Source of the DNA: Planctomycetales bacterium
GTDB taxonomy: Bacteria > Planctomycetota > Planctomycetia > Planctomycetales > Planctomycetaceae
Assembly (NCBI GenBank): GCA_028285345.1
Contig: JANQPT010000002.1
Span: forward strand, 1 to 64,000
Length of the DNA: 64,000 nucleotides
Direction of reading: 5' to 3'
A program made the position numbers and the translations under genes. Under the pieces are notes generated by a model, which saw only the letters and a program-made list of their open reading frames with translations, was not told the DNA's origin and did no database searches. How positions within the stretch are numbered: the first letter of the stretch is position 1; the number at the start of each line of letters is the position of its first letter. Below, one piece after another: positions 9,118-18,582 of this stretch.

Positions 9118-9891
9118 ATGCGACGCAGTAAAACACTTGCCAAACTCCGCGCCGGAGAACCGGTGCGGATGTGTTCGTTGGGCCACTTTAATCCCGCCTA
9201 CGTGCGGCATGCCGCCCATCACAAGTATGATTGCATCTGGTTCGATTTGGAACATCGGGCGATGAGCGAGCGCGAGGTGCAGGCGATGCTCGCGTTTTTT
9301 CATCTGTTCGACATCGACTGCATGCTCCGCGCGCCGACGTTGGAGAAGACGCGGCTGTACCGCTATTTCGAGGACGGCGCCGCGGGGTTGATGATTCCGC
9401 ATGTCTCCACGCCGGAGCGGGCGCGGGAGTTGGTGCAGGCGGTCAAATTTCCTCCGATCGGCGACCGCGGTCTGGACGGCGCCGGTCTGGACAGCGATTT
9501 CTTCCTGCGAGGCGGACCCGACTACCCGGCTGAGGCCAACCGCGAAACGTTCCTCGTCGTGCAGATCGAAACGCCACAGGCGGTGGAGAACGCAGACGCG
9601 ATTGCCGCAGTTGATGGTGTTGATGTGTTATTCATTGGCCCAGCCGATCTCAGTCTGCGGATTGATCAATTGTCGGCAGGCGATCTCACCTTGGATCAGG
9701 CGGTCGACCGTGTCGCCGCCGCTGCCGCCAAACATGGCAAGAACTGGGGCCAGCCCGGTTTTTCGGCGGAACATATCAACCAACTCTGGGAAAAAGGCGC
9801 GCGAATGGTCAGCCACGGCGGCGACTTCGGCGCGTTTATGCGGATGCTGGAAAACAATTCACGCGAACTGGATGAACTGCTCGGCGAATGA
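9118..9891 (+). CDS. HpcH/HpaI aldolase family protein (2-keto-3-deoxy sugar acid aldolase type)
   Basis: A cytosolic TIM-barrel aldolase of 257 residues. Class II aldolases of this family split 2-keto-3-deoxy acids into pyruvate and an aldehyde, using a divalent metal. Motifs: FDLEHR near residue 41, the substrate loop IGDRGLDGAGL, VVQIETPQAVENAD with the metal-binding Glu, and VLFIGPADLS with the metal-binding Asp. A TTG at 9094 would add eight residues that do not fit the family; ATG at 9118 gives the normal opening. The next gene overlaps it by four bases (ATGA), so the two are translated together. The sugar acid acted on cannot be read from sequence. Confidence 0.9.
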   Translation: MRRSKTLAKLRAGEPVRMCSLGHFNPAYVRHAAHHKYDCIWFDLEHRAMSEREVQAMLAFFHLFDIDCMLRAPTLEKTRLYRYFEDGAAGLMIPHVSTPERARELVQAVKFPPIGDRGLDGAGLDSDFFLRGGPDYPAEANRETFLVVQIETPQAVENADAIAAVDGVDVLFIGPADLSLRIDQLSAGDLTLDQAVDRVAAAAAKHGKNWGQPGFSAEHINQLWEKGARMVSHGGDFGAFMRMLENNSRELDELLGE

Positions 9892-11045
9892 CAGAGACTC
9901 CGCGGCAACTCACGACCGACACTCCTGAGAATTGCGGTCTCGACCCCGCACGCTGGCAGCAGACACTGGACATGGTGCGCGGTTGGACCGAGGTGGGCGA
10001 CGTTCCCGCCGCAGGGCTGATGGTGGGACGTCGGGGCAAGACGACGGGCGAGCACCTCTTTGGGCGACAGACGATCTCGAGTGGATCTCAGCCGGTTCGC
10101 GACGACGCGATCTTCTTAATCGCCTCGATCACGAAGCCGATTGTCGGCATGGCGGCATTGATGCTGGTGGAGCGCGGCGTGATGCTGCTCGCCGACCGCG
10201 TCAAACGATATGTTCCCGAATTCGGCAACAACGGCAAACATGGGGTGACGCTGCGGCATTTGCTGACGCACACATCCGGCTTGCCTGACATGCTGCCCAA
10301 CAACAAAGAATTACGCGCCGCGCATGCGCCGCTCTCGAAGTTCGTCGAGGAGACTTGCCGGTTGCCGCTCGACTTCGCACCCGGGCGCGGAGTGCAATAT
10401 CAGAGCATGGGCTTTTGCATGCTGGGTGAGATCATCGCCCGCGTGACCGGAACGCCCTGCGATCAGTTTCTGCAGCAGGAACTATTCGGCCCGTTGGAAA
10501 TGCACGACACCGCGCTGGGAGCACCGGACGAATGGTTTGCCGGCTCCAATGGCAAAGTCGACCGCATCGCCGAGATCCGTCTACCCGAAGAGACCGCCGA
10601 CACCGACTGGCATTGGAACACACGTTATTGGCGGCAATTTGGATCTCCCTGGGGCGGACTGTTGACGACGCCCGCCGATTTGGGCCGCTTCGCGCAAATG
10701 TTGCTCAACGGCGGTCATTATGCGGACCGGCGCTACTTTAGTTCACAAACGATTGCAGCGGCGACGCGGAATCAGTTGACTCCGCTGAGAGAGTTGCCGG
10801 AAATCGAGCGGCGGACCCGACCGTGGGGCCTGGGCTGGCGGCTGCATTGGCCGGGCGACAGCCAGAATTTCGGCGATCTGTTGGGCCCGCACAATTACGG
10901 CCACTGGGGCGCAACCGGCACGCTGTTGTGGATTGACCCCGCTTGGCAATCCTTTGCGCTGCTGCTCACCACACAGCCGCAAACGCCGCACGGGCGTTAC
11001 ATCGCTTGTTATTCGAATGCGGTCGTGGCGTCGTTGAGTGACTGA
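9888..11045 (+). CDS. Serine hydrolase of the beta-lactamase class C / esterase family
   Basis: A protein of 385 residues with the class C beta-lactamase/D-peptidase fold. The catalytic S-x-x-K is SITK at residues 80-83; the second motif is Y171-Q-S rather than Y-x-N, as in many esterases of this family; the third motif appears as GHWGATG near the C-terminus. LRHLLTHTSGLPDM is a typical family helix. No clear signal peptide is present, so it is probably cytosolic or peripherally attached and is more likely an esterase or amidase than an antibiotic resistance enzyme. It starts inside the stop codon of the aldolase gene (ATGA overlap), which implies a shared pathway, perhaps opening a lactone or ester of the aldolase substrate; that link is inference. 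Confidence 0.88.
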   Translation: MTETPRQLTTDTPENCGLDPARWQQTLDMVRGWTEVGDVPAAGLMVGRRGKTTGEHLFGRQTISSGSQPVRDDAIFLIASITKPIVGMAALMLVERGVMLLADRVKRYVPEFGNNGKHGVTLRHLLTHTSGLPDMLPNNKELRAAHAPLSKFVEETCRLPLDFAPGRGVQYQSMGFCMLGEIIARVTGTPCDQFLQQELFGPLEMHDTALGAPDEWFAGSNGKVDRIAEIRLPEETADTDWHWNTRYWRQFGSPWGGLLTTPADLGRFAQMLLNGGHYADRRYFSSQTIAAATRNQLTPLRELPEIERRTRPWGLGWRLHWPGDSQNFGDLLGPHNYGHWGATGTLLWIDPAWQSFALLLTTQPQTPHGRYIACYSNAVVASLSD

Positions 11046-11311
11046 GACCTTTTCGTTGGATCTATAGGCGATTCGGCCGCTGGCACCGCAACGGCGGTTT
11101 CTGGTTTGACACTTCCATCGCTCTTGTGCGTCGCCAAAACATGGTGCTTGACGTGTGTAGATGTATAAGTCCTCGCGGCGGCCGTGCTCCTGTCACGATG
11201 TATCAAACGAGGTCTCAGTCTTCACGCTCCGTTAGGATTTTTGAACGTTTCGGACTAGAATCAATGTGACGTCCATTTCTTGCTCTCATTTCCACACGAG
11301 GGAGTCGCACC

Positions 11312-13705
11312 ATGCCGCGCCGAAGAACTGAAACGATTGTTTGCGTCGTTTGTGTAGCGCTGTTGATCATGTCTCTTGTTGTGGTCACGGATCCGACCGC
11401 CTCTGCGGCATCCAAAGCCGCCGATTCCGCACCAATGATCGATCGGACCGCGCTGCCGATTAAGCCGCCATATGAAAAGCCGATTACGACGCTCGATGCC
11501 CGCGACGCGAAAGCCCCGCCGTTGTTCCGCGTCACGGCGCCTGAAAAGGCTCCCAATGTCGTGGTGATTCTGGTCGACGATCTCGGTTTTGGCGGGACGA
11601 GTCATTTCGGCGGGCCGATTCCCACGCCGACGTTCGACCGGCTGGCCCGCGAGGGGCTGAGCTTCAATCAGTTTCACTCGACCGCTCTCTGCTCGCCGAC
11701 CCGGCAGGCGCTGAAGACCGGCCGCAATCACCATTCCTGCAACCAAGCCAAGATCACGGAAGTCGCGACGTCGTTCCCCGGCGCAACGGGGCAACTTCCC
11801 AGCGACGTCGCCAGCATTGCCACGATTTTGAATCATAACGGCTATAGCACCGGCGCGTTCGGCAAATGGCACGAAACGGCCGTGTGGGAAATCAGCCCTT
11901 CCGGGCCGCTCACCCGGTGGCCCAACCGGCAGGGATTCGACAAATTCTACGGCTTTCTCGGAGGCGAGACCAACCAGTGGTCGCCGATGGTCTACGATAA
12001 TTTGAACCCGATCGAGCCGCCTAACGAGCCCGGTTACCACTTCATGAACGACATGACCACGCAGTCGATCAACTGGATCCGCTTCCAGCAGTCGCTCACG
12101 CCTGACAAACCGTTTTTTGTCTACTTCGCCCCGGGTGCCGTGCACGCGCCTCACCACGTGCCGAAAGAATACATCGCCAAGTATAAAGGCAAGTTTGACG
12201 CGGGCTGGGACGCAATTCGCAAACAGATTCATCAACGGCAATTGGATAAGGGCGTGATTCCCCCCGGCACCAAATTGGCCGGCAAACCGGATTACATCAA
12301 AGACTGGGACAAACTTTCGGCGAAAGAGCAGAAGCTGTTCGCCCGTCAAGCTGAAGTCTTTGCCGCCTATCTGGACATGACCGATCACGAAATCGGCCGT
12401 TTGATCCAAGCCGTCGAAGACATAGGCGAACTGGACAACACGCTGGTGTTCTACATCGCAGGCGACAACGGCACGAGTGCCGAGGGGCTGATGAACGGCC
12501 TGTATAACGAGATGACCTATTTCAACAACGAGCCGAAAGGCTCAGACGTCGACTTCATGATGCAGTACTACGACGCGTGGGGCGACCCCACGACCTATCC
12601 GCACATGGCGGCGGGTTGGGCGGTCTGTTTCGATTCGCCCTTCATGTGGACCAAGCAAGTCGCCTCGAATTATGGCGGCACGCGTCAAGGCCTCGCCGTC
12701 CGCTGGCCGGCGGGAATCAAAGCCAAAGGTGAACAGCGTTCTCAGTGGCATCACGTGATCGACGTCGTGCCCACGATTTTGGAAGCGGCCGGATTACCTG
12801 AACCGCGTGTGGTCGATGGAATTCCGCAGCGGCCGATCGAGGGTGTGAGCATGCTGTATTGTTTCGATGACGCCGACGCGGCGGATCGGCACACGACGCA
12901 ATACTTTGAAATGTTCGGCAACCGTGCCGTCTATCACGACGGATGGTTTGCCGGCACGGTCCATGTGCCGCCCTGGGCGCCGCCGAAAAATCGTTTCCCC
13001 GACGACCGCTGGGAACTCTACCACGTCGCCAAGGACTTCAGCATGTCGACGGATCTCGCCGACGAACATCCCGAAAAACTGGCCCAATTGCAGAGCGTTT
13101 TTCTCGCCGAAGCAGTCAAGTACAAGGTTTTGCCCCTCGATGACCGCAGGACGGAGTTATTCAATCCGGAATTGGCGGGGCGGCCCGATTTAATGTTCGG
13201 CCGCAAGTCGTTGACGCTGTATGAGGGCATGGGATCGCTGATGGAGAACGACTTCATCAACATTAAGAACACCTCATTTGATATCGAGGCGGAAATTGAT
13301 GCGAACGGGGCGCAAACCAACGGTGTGATCGTTCAACAAGGTGGCCGTTTCGGCGGCTGGAGCCTGTACGTCAAAGAGGGCAGACCGGTCTTCGCTTACA
13401 ACTATCTCGGCCTGAAGACGTTTAAGACTGATGGCGAGGCCGTGCTGCCACAAGGCAAGTCGAAGGTAACGATGAACTTCGCCTACGACGGTGGCAAAAC
13501 GGGCGCCGGCGGCACCGCTACGGTATCGATCAATGGAGAGAAGGTCGGCTCGGTCCGCGTGGCCAAGACGCAGCCGGCCGTCTTCTCCGCCGACGAAACT
13601 GCCAACGTCGGCAAAGACGCCGAGACCTCCGTCTCCGACGACTACAACGCGGAGAGCAGCCACTTCAACGGCAAGATCGGCAAGGTGACGGTCAGCGTGA
13701 AGTAG
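11312..13705 (+). CDS. Exported arylsulfatase (sulfatase S1 family)
   Basis: A 797-residue sulfatase with an N-terminal hydrophobic signal (residues about 9-30) after MPRRRTET. The metal-binding VVVILVDDLGFGG contains D89-D90, and the formylglycine site is the canonical C127-S-P-T-R, so an Fe-S or FGE maturase must act on it. Other landmarks are GYSTGAFGKWHE, FVYFAPGAVHAPHH and FYIAGDNGTSAEG. The final 170 residues form a separate beta-rich region typical of large AtsA-like arylsulfatases. A GAGGGAG ribosome binding site precedes ATG. Planctomycetes use such enzymes to strip sulfate from marine polysaccharides or sulfate esters; the substrate is unknown. Confidence 0.93.
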   Translation: MPRRRTETIVCVVCVALLIMSLVVVTDPTASAASKAADSAPMIDRTALPIKPPYEKPITTLDARDAKAPPLFRVTAPEKAPNVVVILVDDLGFGGTSHFGGPIPTPTFDRLAREGLSFNQFHSTALCSPTRQALKTGRNHHSCNQAKITEVATSFPGATGQLPSDVASIATILNHNGYSTGAFGKWHETAVWEISPSGPLTRWPNRQGFDKFYGFLGGETNQWSPMVYDNLNPIEPPNEPGYHFMNDMTTQSINWIRFQQSLTPDKPFFVYFAPGAVHAPHHVPKEYIAKYKGKFDAGWDAIRKQIHQRQLDKGVIPPGTKLAGKPDYIKDWDKLSAKEQKLFARQAEVFAAYLDMTDHEIGRLIQAVEDIGELDNTLVFYIAGDNGTSAEGLMNGLYNEMTYFNNEPKGSDVDFMMQYYDAWGDPTTYPHMAAGWAVCFDSPFMWTKQVASNYGGTRQGLAVRWPAGIKAKGEQRSQWHHVIDVVPTILEAAGLPEPRVVDGIPQRPIEGVSMLYCFDDADAADRHTTQYFEMFGNRAVYHDGWFAGTVHVPPWAPPKNRFPDDRWELYHVAKDFSMSTDLADEHPEKLAQLQSVFLAEAVKYKVLPLDDRRTELFNPELAGRPDLMFGRKSLTLYEGMGSLMENDFINIKNTSFDIEAEIDANGAQTNGVIVQQGGRFGGWSLYVKEGRPVFAYNYLGLKTFKTDGEAVLPQGKSKVTMNFAYDGGKTGAGGTATVSINGEKVGSVRVAKTQPAVFSADETANVGKDAETSVSDDYNAESSHFNGKIGKVTVSVK

Positions 13706-13740
13706 TGCCAACGAATATCACAATCGTGCACCGGCCGTCA

Positions 13741-13795
13741 TTGGAGCGCCAATCTCCGGGCGGCCGGTGGAACCGGCCCTACAGGCGCCTCCAAG
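13741..13795. repeat. REP-like imperfect palindrome
   Basis: TTGGAGCGCC at the left pairs with GGCGCCTCCAA at the right (one extra base), and the centre holds GGCCGGT-GGA-ACCGGCC. The 'cggtggaaccggccctacagg' core looks like a dispersed planctomycete repeat and may also act as a transcription terminator for the sulfatase gene. Confidence 0.6.
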
Positions 13796-13857
13796 TTCGT
13801 GTATTATATGGCCATCGTTAACGGCTGGTTATTCACGACTTCGTTGAGCGCCGCGCT

Positions 13858-14757
13858 ATGGCTGACACACAAGAAACACGTTCCGCCCGCGCCCGGCTGT
13901 CACTCGCCGGCCTGTCGATCGGTGACGGCTTCGGACAGCGGTTTTTCTTCCCCTGGGTCGTTGAATCGGCGACGCGGGAGAATCCGCCCGACGGGCCCTG
14001 GCATTACACCGACGACACCGAAATGGCCATGGCGATCGTCCAGGTCCTCGAGCGGCATGGTGAAATCGATCAGGACGCGTTAGCGCAGACATTTGCACAG
14101 CGCTATGCGGCTGAACCCGGACGTGGTTATGGCGCCGGAGCGCACCAACTCTTGCGGCGAATCGCCGGCGGCGATGATTGGCGCGATGCCAGCGTAGAAC
14201 TGTTCCGCGGAAGCGGGTCATTCGGCAACGGCGGCGCAATGCGGGCCGGTCCGCTGGGCGCGTGGTTTGCTGACGACGTCGACGCGACGATACAACACGC
14301 GCGGCGTTCTGCCGAGGTTACGCATGCCCACTCCGAAGGTCAGGCCGGCGCGGTTGCCGTCGCACTCGCTGCCGGATGGGCCTGGCGGTGGAACGAATCT
14401 GACCGGTCAGAGCCTCCGCAAGCCATGCTTTCCTGGGTCGCGGAGCGGGTCCCGGAATCGGTGGTCGCTGAATCCGTCTCAAGCGTTGCCGAGATTCCGC
14501 TCGACGAATGGGCCTTCGACGTCGCCCGCGAGTTCGGCTGCGGCGAACGCGTCACGGCCCAAGATACGGTTGCATTTTGCCTGTGGATGGCTGCCGCCCA
14601 ATTGACCGACTATTGTGAAGCGATGTGGACGACGGCACGAGTCGGCGGCGACATTGACACCACGTGCGCGATCGTCGGCGGCATCGTTGCCTCCTCCGTC
14701 GGCCACGACGGAATCCCGCACGAATGGCTGCGAACACGCGAGCCGCTCAGCTGGTGA
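13858..14757 (+). CDS. ADP-ribosylglycohydrolase family protein
   Basis: A cytosolic protein of 299 residues of the ARH/DraG family, which removes ADP-ribose from arginine or other acceptors using two magnesium ions. The metal-binding motifs are clear: GLSIGDGFGQ near the start, the YTDDTEMAMAI motif with three acidic ligands, GSFGNGGAMRAGPLG in the middle, and DIDTTCAIVGGIVAS near the end. All expected acidic ligands seem present, so it should be active. It stands alone between the sulfatase and the intergenic structured region. Its substrate (protein-linked or free ADP-ribose) is not visible from sequence. Confidence 0.92.
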   Translation: MADTQETRSARARLSLAGLSIGDGFGQRFFFPWVVESATRENPPDGPWHYTDDTEMAMAIVQVLERHGEIDQDALAQTFAQRYAAEPGRGYGAGAHQLLRRIAGGDDWRDASVELFRGSGSFGNGGAMRAGPLGAWFADDVDATIQHARRSAEVTHAHSEGQAGAVAVALAAGWAWRWNESDRSEPPQAMLSWVAERVPESVVAESVSSVAEIPLDEWAFDVAREFGCGERVTAQDTVAFCLWMAAAQLTDYCEAMWTTARVGGDIDTTCAIVGGIVASSVGHDGIPHEWLRTREPLSW

Positions 14758-15025
14758 GATGGCGTTTGCCAGTTTTTGGCCAGATCGGTTCAATCAACGT
14801 CGACATTGACGAAGTCCGCAGAGCTGGCTTGGAATTCGGGGAAAACCGCACATTCTCCAGGTCCGGGTATGTTCGGCAACCCGTTTTGCATTTTGTTGCC
14901 GAGAATCATTACGAATATTGGTCTCTTGCCTCTGTTAGTCTGCAAGCATCGGAGCATCACGCAAAAAAATCCAAAAATGTTCGATTTTGCGCGCCCCGTT
15001 GCCACCGCCCCTCCGCCTTATTAGT

Positions 15026-15137
15026 GTAGGGGGCTGAGGTCCTGCTAGCGGGGGGCAAATCGCGGGATTATCTGCGAGTGAGATGGCGCAAATAACCCAG
15101 AATCAGGTCCGCACCTCAGTCCCCTGCGCTTTTTCTT
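15026..15137 (+). ncRNA. Candidate structured RNA or long terminator hairpin
   Basis: Within the 429-base gap 14758-15186, a two-level hairpin is present. The outer stem pairs 15026-15040 with 15113-15127 (15 pairs, two of them G-T), and CCTG 15041-15044 pairs with CAGG 15104-15107. The inner stem pairs 15064-15076 with 15087-15098 with one bulge and one mismatch, leaving a loop of about ten bases. A T-run follows at 15130-15134, which makes this look like a plus-strand terminator or a small RNA ending in one. The preceding 270 bases (14758-15025) hold nothing I recognise. Confidence 0.45.
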
Positions 15138-15186
15138 CGGCGCTGGGTGCCAAGCATGAGGAAGCCCCTGTCAACATCGACAGCAA

Positions 15187-16683
15187 CTAGACTTCGTACC
15201 GAACGACGCGCGCCATGCCAGCCGCCAAGTGATACAAGTTGTGACAATGGAAGAACCAGTTTCCGGGGTTGTCAGCCGTAAATTCGATGACCACTTCCTG
15301 CTTCGGACCGACTGCAACAGTGTCCTTTAGTGGGGCGGTTGCGTCATCCACAGTGCCCGCCTTCGACAGCAGCCTGAAAAAGTGGCCGTGCAGGTGCATC
15401 GGGTGATACATCATGGTCGAGTTTGTCAGGCGGATGCGGACGCGATCACCGTATCGAATCGACAACGGCGTCGCCTTGCCGTCCGGGGCGAAGGGCTCGG
15501 GGTAGTATTCGCCTCCCATCGACCAAAGGTACTTCATCATCTGCCCGCCCAGGTCGATCTTGAACTCTTTCAATGGTCCCTCAGGTAGAGTCGTCGGATG
15601 GGGAGACCGCAGCGCCGCATAATCGGCCATGCCGCCGCTCGTTCCCTTGAATTCCGGGCTCTTCATGTTGGTTTTAGGAGCTGCGTCCGCCGTATGGATG
15701 ACGCCAACGACTTGCTGATTGGTCCCCAAAGCCGCCGCATGCAGCGTAAAGCTTCCCGACTGCTTAACCGTAATCACCACGTCGTACCGTTCGGCCGCCC
15801 CCACGACGAGATTATTCAACGTCAGCGGCTCGACGTCTTGACCGTCGGCCGCGATGAGCCGCAGTTCGTGGCCGTCGAGCGCAACGCGAAAAAACGTCGC
15901 CGTCGATGAATTGATTAGACGCAAGCGAACGCGGTCGCCGCGACGCACTTTGAGTGACCAGGGGCTGTTGTTCGACTTACCGTTGATCAAATAACCGGGG
16001 TAGTTGATATCGACGTTGAAGACTTTATCGCCGGGGAACGTGTATTTGCCCGGCGGGGGCTTCACTGCCGCAGTCGCCGGCCACTGTCCGCGAATCTGCG
16101 GGATAATGCCTTCAGGCGGTTGATTGAGCCAGTCGGACATCGCGACCACGACGTCATGATCGTACGATTCGGACTCGTCGCGGGCTTCGATGATTAGCGG
16201 GCCGCTCAGTCCGGTCTGTTCCTGAAACCCGTAGTGCGAGTGATACCAATACGTTCCCGTTTGACGCAGCTTGTATTCGAACAACACCGCATCACCGGAA
16301 GCGATCGGCATTTGGGTGACCCCCGGCACGCCGTCCATGTAGTTCGGCACAATCATGCCGTGCCAATGCACCGACGTCGGTGACTGCAAACGGTTGTTCA
16401 CCAGCACGCGAAACAGGTCGCCTTCCCGATAGCGAATCTCCGTACCGGGCAAGGTCCCATTGATCAACGTCGCTTCCGTCGGCACGCCCAACGGGGCAAT
16501 CGTTTCGCGCTTAATGTTAAGGGCATAGTCCGGCTTCGATTGCGCTGGTGTCGCCGCATGTGCGGCATTCGCGGCGGTCGCTTGAGCAGGTTGGGCAACG
16601 CCCGGCACCGACAGGACGAGTGGCAAGCCGGCGCTCGCTTGAAGCAATTGACGTCGAGACAGTGTCGAGTTCGGCGGTTGCAT
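15187..16683 (-). CDS. CopA-like multicopper oxidase with Tat leader
   Basis: A 498-residue multicopper oxidase. ATG at 16683 is chosen: GAGGGAG precedes it and the protein then begins with a Tat leader (LSRRQLLQASAGLPLVLS). Three cupredoxin-like regions carry all four copper motifs: HWHG (type 2/3), YWYHSHYGFQ, HPMHLHGHFF and HCHNLYHLAAGM (types 1 and 3, with the axial Met). Such enzymes oxidise Cu(I), other metals or phenols in the periplasm and feed electrons to oxygen. An upstream porin gene on the same strand may supply the outer membrane route. The substrate is uncertain: copper resistance, laccase-like and manganese oxidation are all possible. Confidence 0.92.
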   Translation of the reverse strand: MQPPNSTLSRRQLLQASAGLPLVLSVPGVAQPAQATAANAAHAATPAQSKPDYALNIKRETIAPLGVPTEATLINGTLPGTEIRYREGDLFRVLVNNRLQSPTSVHWHGMIVPNYMDGVPGVTQMPIASGDAVLFEYKLRQTGTYWYHSHYGFQEQTGLSGPLIIEARDESESYDHDVVVAMSDWLNQPPEGIIPQIRGQWPATAAVKPPPGKYTFPGDKVFNVDINYPGYLINGKSNNSPWSLKVRRGDRVRLRLINSSTATFFRVALDGHELRLIAADGQDVEPLTLNNLVVGAAERYDVVITVKQSGSFTLHAAALGTNQQVVGVIHTADAAPKTNMKSPEFKGTSGGMADYAALRSPHPTTLPEGPLKEFKIDLGGQMMKYLWSMGGEYYPEPFAPDGKATPLSIRYGDRVRIRLTNSTMMYHPMHLHGHFFRLLSKAGTVDDATAPLKDTVAVGPKQEVVIEFTADNPGNWFFHCHNLYHLAAGMARVVRYEV

Positions 16684-16901
16684 TGCGGTAACTCCCTCGA
16701 TCAAGCTCTTACAGATTACGACAAGTCGTTTCAAAACCCTGTGACGCGTCGCGCCGACACTTGTATGCAAGTATCTCAAACAAGCGCAACCGGTTCTTGA
16801 AACTGGCTCTAGCGTCCGGCGACGCCGATGGTAACGGGATCCGTCTGGGAATCAAAGCAGTCGCCGCACAGATTGAGGAACGTCGCCGACAATTCGAAGT
16901 G

Positions 16902-18311
16902 CTACAACTCAAATCCGATCAGCAGATAGGCCATGAAATTGTCGTCGAGCGGAGCGGGGTTGCCGCCGCCGGGCGAGTTGATCCACATAAGTCCCGGCTG
17001 CAGATACGACCATGATTTCCATTGCCAAATGTAGAACGCTTCCAGCGATAATTCATGACCGCCCGACGGACCGGGTGCGCCGTTACGTCTTGTCGACTGA
17101 TAGATGCCCGAGTTGGACGTGAAGTCGGAATAGGCAAACATCATTGCCGCAGCATCGGCAGGCCGGCCGGGAAAGACACCGGTCGCCGAAACGCCGGTCA
17201 TCAACGACCAATGAACCGGGTTCTTGTCCGGATCGCTCCAGCCAAATTGACCAAAGTACGCGATTCCGCCGCCATCAGAAGCAATCGACTCGCTCGGCGA
17301 CCAAAGAACCTGCTGCCACTGAAGATACCAGCCGGGCACGTCGCGGACGCCATTGGTATTGGTGCCAGAGGTAGCGGTCAATCCTGTTTGGACCCACGCG
17401 CCAACACCGGCAGTCCCCGGCCGAGTCGCATCCAGTTTCCACTCCACATCCCACTCGGTAATCAGAAACCAATGACCGTCATTGTTGAAGAAGGTCGACG
17501 GCCCCCGCGGTCCGGTCGCCGGGCCGCTCGTGCCCGTCTGCGGATCGAACGCGGCGCTCGTTCCGTCAAACCAACCGAATTTCCCAGTCACGGAATCGGT
17601 GACTTGGCTACACAGGCACAGCGCGGTCGCTTCGTTCTGGTAGCTCGGGATGAACGGGTTGAGTGTCGACGGAAACATCGCAATGCTGTTCTGAAACGCG
17701 CCCGCCGCCTGAACGGCCGCGAAGGGAACATTGGCATCCAACTTGCCGAACGCCCATTTGATTGTGTCGTCAAACATCGCCTGCTGGTAGTACAGTTGCG
17801 CGACTTGATTCAATCTCCGCGTGTCGCCATCCAGCAGGTTGGTGTTAACGCCGACGTACGATCCGGTCGGTTCAAACTGGTTGTTTGTCGGGAACCGCCC
17901 GTTGTACCAGGAATAGTATTCCCAATCGAAAAACAACAAGCCGCCCTTATGCCCCACCAGCCTTTCGGTGTCGACGGTCGTCGTAATCCCAAACGGCCCC
18001 GCTCCGAAAAATCCGGTGTCGAATCCGCCGCGCGTGTTGTCCATCAAGACCGGCACATATCGACCACCAAAAATGATCCCGTTTTGCGCAAGTTCGCTCC
18101 GCATTCCATACCAGTCGCCGGTGACCGTATTGGCTTCCCAACTGTAGTCGGCGTCGAATTGATGCCCGGCGGCGGGCAGTTTGACGGTCGGCGAGGGATA
18201 CTGATCCGGCCGTCGCGAGGTGAGATGCTGCGCGCGCGCGTCGCCGGCGGACGACACAACTGCCGCCGCAAACAAGGCAAGTGCCGCAATTTTCGAAAGA
18301 ACCTCGCGCAT
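16902..18311 (-). CDS. OprB-family carbohydrate-selective porin
   Basis: A 469-residue outer membrane beta-barrel with a signal peptide (MREVLSKIAALALFAAAVV to ARAQ). It follows the OprB pattern: GDWYGMRSELAQNGI early on, a middle rich in alternating aromatic strands (GLLFFDWEYYSWYNG, HWFLITEWDVEWKL), and FGQFGWSDPDKNPVHWSLMTGVSATGVFPGRPAD near the end. OprB proteins pass sugars across the outer membrane. It lies 218 bp upstream of the multicopper oxidase on the same strand; a shared transcript is possible but not shown. Presence of an outer membrane porin fits the Gram-negative envelope of Planctomycetes. Confidence 0.88.
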   Translation of the reverse strand: MREVLSKIAALALFAAAVVSSAGDARAQHLTSRRPDQYPSPTVKLPAAGHQFDADYSWEANTVTGDWYGMRSELAQNGIIFGGRYVPVLMDNTRGGFDTGFFGAGPFGITTTVDTERLVGHKGGLLFFDWEYYSWYNGRFPTNNQFEPTGSYVGVNTNLLDGDTRRLNQVAQLYYQQAMFDDTIKWAFGKLDANVPFAAVQAAGAFQNSIAMFPSTLNPFIPSYQNEATALCLCSQVTDSVTGKFGWFDGTSAAFDPQTGTSGPATGPRGPSTFFNNDGHWFLITEWDVEWKLDATRPGTAGVGAWVQTGLTATSGTNTNGVRDVPGWYLQWQQVLWSPSESIASDGGGIAYFGQFGWSDPDKNPVHWSLMTGVSATGVFPGRPADAAAMMFAYSDFTSNSGIYQSTRRNGAPGPSGGHELSLEAFYIWQWKSWSYLQPGLMWINSPGGGNPAPLDDNFMAYLLIGFEL

Positions 18312-18582
18312 AACAAAAATCTCGGCGGTACGACCGGTTGCCCGGCACGAACCGAATCAGCTCGAGACGTACGGGAATTGTGAAGCGCCTGATCCTATTT
18401 TCGTCCGCGTCCAACCCGCCGCACCACCGATTCCAACGACATCTCAATTCGACGACGACAACAAGGCTTTTGAGACGCAGTTTGTTCGCCGCAACCGACC
18501 GCAGTCGTCAGAAGAGTTGCCGATAGGCTTGGCTTCGCTCCATCTACCGGTCCGCTAAAACCTCTGATACCCTGTATCAGTT

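Noticed and set aside
11261..12409. Minus-strand open frame of 382 codons.
   Set aside because: Antisense to the arylsulfatase gene, whose active-site motifs are plain.
17055..18383. Plus-strand open frame of 442 codons.
   Set aside because: It is antisense to the OprB porin, Arg-rich and without family motifs; a by-product of high G+C.
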